DNA of 64,000 bases from Cryptomeria japonica (lineage: Eukaryota > Streptophyta > Pinopsida > Cupressales > Cupressaceae): NCBI RefSeq assembly GCF_030272615.1, contig NC_081413.1, forward strand, positions 332,110,302-332,174,301. The letters run 5' to 3'. Positions 58,641 through 64,000 of the stretch are shown in pieces; the first letter of the stretch is position 1, and each line of letters begins with the position of its first letter. The position numbers and the translations under genes were made by a program. The notes beneath the pieces were generated by a model. That model did no database searches. It had not been told where the DNA came from and saw only the letters and a list, made by a program, of their open reading frames with translations.

Positions 58641-60020
58641 CTCATACAAATACCCCCAAAAAAGAATCGTTATGAGATCCTGGTGGAGCAATTGTTTTTC
58701 CCTGCCCATGACAATCCTGAATCCCAAGTCATATGCCACCTAGTACGTTCTGATTCACCACTCTATGAGAAGATCTATGCCTACCAAAAAGATAATACCC
58801 TTCCATTAGATCTATCTAGAAACCAGAAATGCAAATTTATACGTCAAGCAACTCTTTATACCCTAACCATTGATACACTTTATAGATGAGGTCTTGATGT
58901 TACTCTCCTTCAGTGTCTTGATCGTAGCGAATTTGAAACTGCCTTACAAGAACTTCACAAAGGTATTTGTGGAACACATTCAAGCGGTCCTACTCTAGCC
59001 AAGAAACTTCTAAGGATGGGGTATTGTTGGTTGACCATGGAAGAAGAATCCTACAAATTTGCCAAGAAATGCCCAAAATACCAAATCCATGACAATCTTA
59101 TACATGCACCGACACAGGAGCTACAACCATTCAATACATAATGGCCTTTTTGTCAGTGGGGACTTGACCTCATGGGTAAGATTCATCCCTCCTCATACAA
59201 TCGACACAAGTTCATAATCACGACCACTGAGTATTTTACAAAATGGATTAAGGTTCTTCCATTGAGTACTGTTACCAGAAAGCAAATATCTTCCTTCATC
59301 CTGAACTATCTTATTTGTCAGTATGGCATCCCTAGCTCCATTACCACTAATAATAGTAGACCCTTCAAAAATCAAGATGTGCAAGAAATTTGTGATGGAG
59401 TCTATATCCAACATCGCTTCTCCACACCTTATTATCCTTAGGGGAATGGCCAAATAGAGGCTTCAAACAAAACCATTCTAAAAATCCTAACGAAAATAGT
59501 GAACTATGCTAGCCCTGATTGGCATATTTAGTTGAATCCCGCCTTATGGGAATACCAAACCAGCATTCGCACACCTATAGGAGCCACACCGAACTCACTT
59601 GTATATGGATCAGAGGCCATTTTACCCATTGAGGTAAAAATTCCATCACTTAGAGTATCACTGAAAGGACTCATTCCAGATGAAGAGTACAGAGTAAACC
59701 GATTGCATTTATTAGAGCTATTGGATGAACATCATCAACATGCTTTTGATCACCTCAAAGCATACCTTCAACGTATGTGAAAGAGCTACAACAACAGAGT
59801 AAAACCAAGGGTATTTCAAATTGGTGACTTGGTATTGAAGGAAAATCCCCGCAATCAACAATATCGAGAATAGAAAGGCAAGTTTGAACCTAATTGGTTG
59901 GGTCCTTTTGTCATCATATCAGCCTCTGGATTAGGGGCATATCAGTTATCTACATCAGAAGGAGACCTATTTGATGAAAATATCAACAACATTCATCTCA
60001 AGAAGTTTGTAATGCCCCTA
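58641..60020 (+). pseudogene. Element E integrase
   Basis: The zinc-binding part reads ALQELHKGICGTHSSGPTLA ... AKKCPKYQIH, with the second Cys of CxxC changed to Tyr. Core: WGLDLMGKIHP (first Asp), ITTNNSRPFKNQDVQ (expected Asp replaced by Asn), GNGQIEASNKTILKIL (Glu). End: NSLVYGSEAILPIEVKIPS, RVNRLHLLELLDEHH, then FQIGDLVLKE, WLGPFVI and NINNIHLKKF. TGA/TAG/TAA stops at 58887, 59141, 59442, 59529 and 59778. No chromodomain, as expected for Tat. Confidence 0.9.
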
Positions 60021-60874
60021 CCCTAGTCGGCCTTGTAAAACCGGTTTGACCTTGGTTGACTTCCTATGCAACATTCTTGAATGGTTAAATTTCCATTATG
60101 TAATGTTGTAGATTAGATATTATGAATATTGTGCATACCTAATTATTGTGCTTTCGCATTGATTCTTGTGTAAGTTTAATGGTTTCCCTAATTCTTATTA
60201 TAAATCTCGAGCTAACGCGTTCATTGAAAATGTATATATATGTATGCTTGCGTGACTCATGGTTGTAGGAGATTGCAGGTACAATTCCGCATGGGTGCGA
60301 GGTTCAACTACCATCTGAATTCACAAGTTTGAGTGTGCTCCTCATTAACCCTTAGAAATTGGATTAGGAGGTCGGGAGACCCTCATTTGACCCTAGTCGT
60401 GCTCATGTGAGTGTGGTCAGTCATCTGTTTGCTTGGCCTTCATGGATTGCGTGTTTTGTGATTTGGTTAATTGAGTAATTATCCTTTTTATTTAATTTGT
60501 TAAATGTGTGTTTATGCATAAAAATAAGTAAATTAAGGGACTAGATTAAATAGGCTCCCTTTATGCGATTAGTCATTATTTAGAATTGCTCAATTTAAAT
60601 TTGTAGCTAGTTTAATTAATTGATTGGGTTTTGGTTTTTTTTTTCCAATCTCTGTTAATTAATTTTGTGGGATTATAATTTTATTTGTTATAAAATAAAA
60701 AAAATAGTACTGTGATTTATTGGACTCTGTTTTCTCAAGTGCTGGCGATGAGATTTTTAATAATCTCTATTTTATTTTAAGAGATTTCATAAATCTCTGT
60801 GTTCGTTCTATTTTAAAAAAAAAAAAATATTTGGAAATTTAAAAAAATAAAAAATAAAAAAAATAATGAAAAAG

Positions 60875-60980
60875 GCTACCATGGTAGCGATTGCTACCAG
60901 TTGGTAGCGAACTGCTACCATTTGGTAGCAGCGCTACCAATGGTAGCGACCTACTACCATTGGTAGCATGGGCTACCAAG
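60875..60980. repeat. Cluster of GCTACC/GGTAGC palindromes
   Basis: Five tight inverted repeats in a row: GCTACCATGGTAGC (60875-60888), GCTACCAGTTGGTAGC (60893-60908), GCTACCATTTGGTAGC (60914-60929), GCTACCAATGGTAGC (60933-60947) and CTACCATTGGTAG (60954-60966), then GGGCTACC. Each can form a hairpin with a 0-4-base loop. Confidence 0.95.
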
Positions 60981-62105
60981 GGGGCCCACATGGGTACCCC
61001 CCCCCCCCCTCTTATTTGAAATTTAATATTTTTTTAATTTTTTTTTTAATTTATTGTAAAAAAAAAAAAATATTAATAATTTAATATTAAATTAATAAGT
61101 AAATATGGATGAAGTTTAATTAATTAAATTCAACTTTTTATTTTATATATTATTTAGTTCTAGATTATTAAATAATACTTGGATTTTAGATAATTGATAT
61201 TTAGGTAATCCATACTTGATTTCATGTTATTAAATAGATATTGGTTGTACCAAACTCTGGATAATGTATATTATTAACATAGATTAAGTATTAATTGTGG
61301 ATTAATGTGGATTTTAAATAAAAGTTAATTTAGAAAACCCATAAACTTGATCGACCTTAATAGTTAAATCAATATGGTAAACGAATGCCTCTACTGGTTA
61401 ATGCCTATGCAGAATTATATTTCTATATTCGATTTTGGTTATGTAATGGTAAGACTTGATATGCTTGTTAGGACCATGTCGTATGGTGGGTCTGTGGTTG
61501 GCCATAGTGGGTCAAGTCCCTAGTTAGGGAACCGAAAGTCAAGAGAGCTCTATATTGTTTTTTTATGTGTTCAATTGGATCCACTTCTAAAAAGGGATCA
61601 TTTATTTAATTATTGACCGAAGTGGTCGTTGTATAGTGGTTGTGTTTGCCTAAATGGTAGAGATGTAAATAACATGAACCTTATGTAATCTTAACTATAT
61701 TAATTACCAGAGGGGTCTTGCAGTTGAGCAGACCTGGAGATGTAGCCCTCTAGGGGTGAACTCCGAGATCATACCTGTGTTATGTGATGTTTTTGTCTCT
61801 CATGTGTTCATACTTAGTGCTAGCATGTATGGATGCATCTTGTAAGTGTATAATGGGGATTTAATGAAGTTAATTTTTGAATGCATGAATATAGTCAACT
61901 TGTTAAATGTAGTAATTAGGGTCGTAAAAGATTGTAAGTATGATTATGGAAAATATTTTGTTAATGTTAATGAAAAGAAGTAAGCATGGAAAGAAACTCA
62001 CTAGGTTACAATTATTGGATTAACTTGTCATAAAGCTTGTAATTTGAACGTAATAAATGGATAACATATATTGGATTAACTATCATAATATCTAAATTGA
62101 AAATT

Positions 62106-62600
62106 GAATGGATGAACCTCATTTGGTTATTTACCTTTTTATCTTAATAAATGAACATCGTCATATTAGCTTTATTTCACTAAATTGGATGAATTTATTT
62201 AGTTGTTTACGTTTTATTCTAAACAAATAATCCTCACCAAATTAGTTGCATTCTAACTATAATTGGATGGACTTAAATTGGTTATTCCACATTATAACCT
62301 TAATAAATGGACTTCATCTCTTAACAATATTTTTAACTACAATGGATGATCCTCATTTGGCTATTTACATTTTATCCTCTATAAATGAACTATGATTTAT
62401 TAGTTGGTTATGTTTAAACCATAATGAATGAACTTCAATATGTTGTTTACATTTTAATTCCAAATGAAAGAATCTCATCTTATTAGCCATGTTTTAACTA
62501 TAAAGGATGATCTCATTTGGTTGTTTACTTTTAAACCTAAATAAATGAACTACACCTTAATAACCATATGTTAACAAAAATGGGATGATCTCCTCTAGAT
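62106..62600. repeat. ~78-bp imperfect tandem repeat, about 6.5 copies
   Basis: Units start AATGGATGAACCTCATTTGG or close variants at 62106, 62183, 62261, 62341, 62423, 62502 and 62579 (spacing 77-82 bp). Each also carries GGTTATTTACATTTTA and AATAAATGAAC-like blocks. Confidence 0.85.
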
Positions 62601-62633
62601 TCCTAATTATATCAACCTTAATGTGTAATGCCC

Positions 62634-64000
62634 CTACCCTAGTCGGACTTGTAAAACCCGTTTGACCTTGGTTGACTTCCTATGTGGCATTCTTGAATGG
62701 TAGGTTAACCGTGGTGCAATGTGTAGTTTAGATAATATAAATAATCGTGCATACCTATTATTGTGCTTTTGCATCGATTCGTGTGTATATGTAATTGTTT
62801 CCTAACTCATGTGATAAATCTCGAGCTAACGCCTTCATTGGATATGTATATGTATATGTATGCTTGCGTGATTCATGGGTGCAGGAGATTTCAGGTACAA
62901 CACCGCCTAGGGCGAGGTTCATCTCCTTCGGGATTCGCAGGTTTGAGTAAACCTCCTCCGTCCTCAGAATTCGGATTTGGGGGTCATAAAACTCTTGTAT
63001 TGCCTTAGCCATGGTCAGGTGAGCATCGTGTGTGTGGTTTGTGGGGCTTTCTTTTCATTGGGTTGCATGTCGTGTGATTTGGTGGACTTCCTCGGTTTGC
63101 GTGCCATGCGCGGGGTAAGTGGAGTTTGTAATCCTAAGTATTTAATTCAATTTAATGAGTAGATGTACGCATTAGTAATTTAGAAATTTAAAATAGGTAG
63201 TTTCTTTTATATGATTAATCGTTAATTTAAAGAGATCGCTTTAATTATAATTGTAGCAAACTTAAAGCATTTAAATTGAAATAATGTGTTCATTTACGCA
63301 TTAAAAGTTGAGGAATTAAAATAAATAGGTTTCTTTCAAGAGATTAGTCATTTATTAAAAAAGTCACTTTATTATGTTGTAGCGAGTTAATTTAATAGTT
63401 AATTTTAAAAAATAACGAAATTCAATGAGTTATGCGTTTTAGAAAGGAAAGATTTAAAGTCATTGGGAAATAGAAATAAATTAATCATTTTCGCATTTTG
63501 GAAGAAAAAAGGGTAAATTTTATTATTTAAAAGAAATTATTTTCTTTTTACTTGTAAAGCTGATATAGTATAAAGGATTGATTTTTGGAAATTTAAATTG
63601 AATTAAATACCTTACCCTTGTTAATAGTTCAAAATATAAAATGTTGGCTAAAGTAATATGGAGAAATTAAAATTAGAATTAAATAAGAAATAGAGGCATT
63701 TTAATTTTAATTAGAAAATCGAATAAGATGTATTGAATAGTGGAAAGGAATGATTTCCATTCTTATTTTCTTTTATTTTAAAAATAAATGCCTAAATTCG
63801 AAATTGAAAATTAGGTAAAAAAAAAGAGGGTTTCTCATTTAACCTAGTTTTTGAAATATTTTTGGGGGTTCTTTCTTTTGGGAGCTGGTTGGAAAAAAAA
63901 AATGGCTTTGGAAGAGAGATTGGGGTTTTTGGGAGAAAATGGAGTTTTGCTTTGAGTTGCAGGTGGAGCTCTTCTTCAAAAATATTCTTCCCGGAATGCG
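62634..64000 (+). repeat. LTR-like repeat F, copy 2 (runs off the window)
   Basis: TGTAATGCCCCTACCCTAGT at 62634, then the same order of blocks as copy 1, including CTCGAGCTAACGC and GCAGGTTTGAG-like sequence. After about 63150 it is AT-rich without ORFs and no longer matches copy 1. Confidence 0.6.

Larger units (their letters stand above)
33170..60008 (+). mobile_element. Element E: Tat-lineage Ty3/gypsy retrotransposon hosting L1b, an inverted-repeat insertion and element C
   Basis: 5' LTR 33170-42063 (about 1.4 kb of its own sequence once insertions are removed), primer-site region at 42064, repeat-bearing leader, gag, protease, G-patch-like segment, RT-RNase H, a second RNase H and integrase, ending about 60020. 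The extra RNase H between RT-RH and IN is the mark of the Tat lineage. The 3' LTR is not recognised; LTR-like repeat F begins at 60009, at the very end of pol. E landed in the RT of H2. Confidence 0.75.
60009..62633 (+). repeat. LTR-like repeat F, copy 1
   Basis: Starts TGTAATGCCCCTACCCTAGT and is 2625 bp to the next identical start. It shares roughly its first 700-850 bp with copy 2 at 62634 (GACCTTGGTTGACTTCCTATG, AAATCTCGAGCTAACGC, GCTTGCGTGA and others), then diverges. No ORF. It contains the palindrome cluster and the 78-bp repeat listed separately. It abuts the last codons of E integrase. Probably part of another gypsy element; class not established. Confidence 0.6.

Noticed and set aside
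1-64000. Host cellular genes, tRNAs or rRNA
   Set aside because: All substantial frames trace to retroelement families or repeats; no cloverleaf, rRNA or conserved non-transposon domain was seen by eye.

Overview
The window is plant nuclear DNA from a repeat-packed intergenic region. I see no cellular protein gene, tRNA, rRNA or CRISPR array. Low GC, long decayed LTR retrotransposons nested several layers deep, a Tat-type Ty3/gypsy element with a second RNase H, copia elements with initiator-Met-type primer sites and two plant L1-type LINEs all point to a large-genome seed plant. A gymnosperm is the best guess; the species cannot be read from the sequence.

Left part (1-10490): a decayed gag-protease Ty3/gypsy element (G1, +) with its 3' LTR near 9240-10490. 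It is interrupted by element A (3409-8373, +), a young copia-derived element. A has 537-bp LTRs that differ at 3 positions, a GC-rich leader full of ACGT sites, and a gag-protease ORF that runs into an acidic reading frame instead of integrase and reverse transcriptase.

Middle-left (10491-25480): an old LINE (L1a, -) is split twice. First came insertion X (11127-13606, -) with a 16-bp target duplication. X carries an RNase H fragment followed by an unrelated long ORF. Then element B (13623-23968, +), with 465-bp LTRs and target duplication ATGAT, landed inside X's own duplication. B is a large non-autonomous element with the same LTR and 3' UTR family as A but a completely different ORF. A solo LTR (K, 15671-17014) interrupts that ORF.

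Centre (25506-33169): two related copia bodies arranged LTR-internal-LTR-internal (H1 then H2, +). H1 carries only gag-like sequence with four zinc knuckles. H2 carries gag-PR-IN and a truncated RT.

Right part (33170-60008): a Tat-lineage gypsy element (E, +). Its 5' LTR is split by a nearly full-length LINE (L1b, 33397-39678, -, 15-bp target duplication) and by a 1.05-kb inverted-repeat insertion flanked by 127-bp direct repeats. Its leader carries arrays of TTTAGCGCAT and TAAAAAGAAC, and holds copia element C (43190-51399, -), the best preserved element here. One LTR of C contains another solo LTR (D, 49728-50822). E's pol follows from 53045 to 60020.

Far right (60009-64000): two head-to-tail copies of an LTR-like sequence (F). 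The first carries a cluster of GCTACC/GGTAGC palindromes and a ~78-bp tandem repeat.

All coding regions are broken by stops or frameshifts, so functions given are those of the ancestral proteins. The most unusual items are the A/B pair (one LTR shell, two unrelated cargoes), the RNase H-then-unknown-ORF order of X, the 127-bp duplication around the inverted-repeat insertion, and the motif arrays in the leaders.
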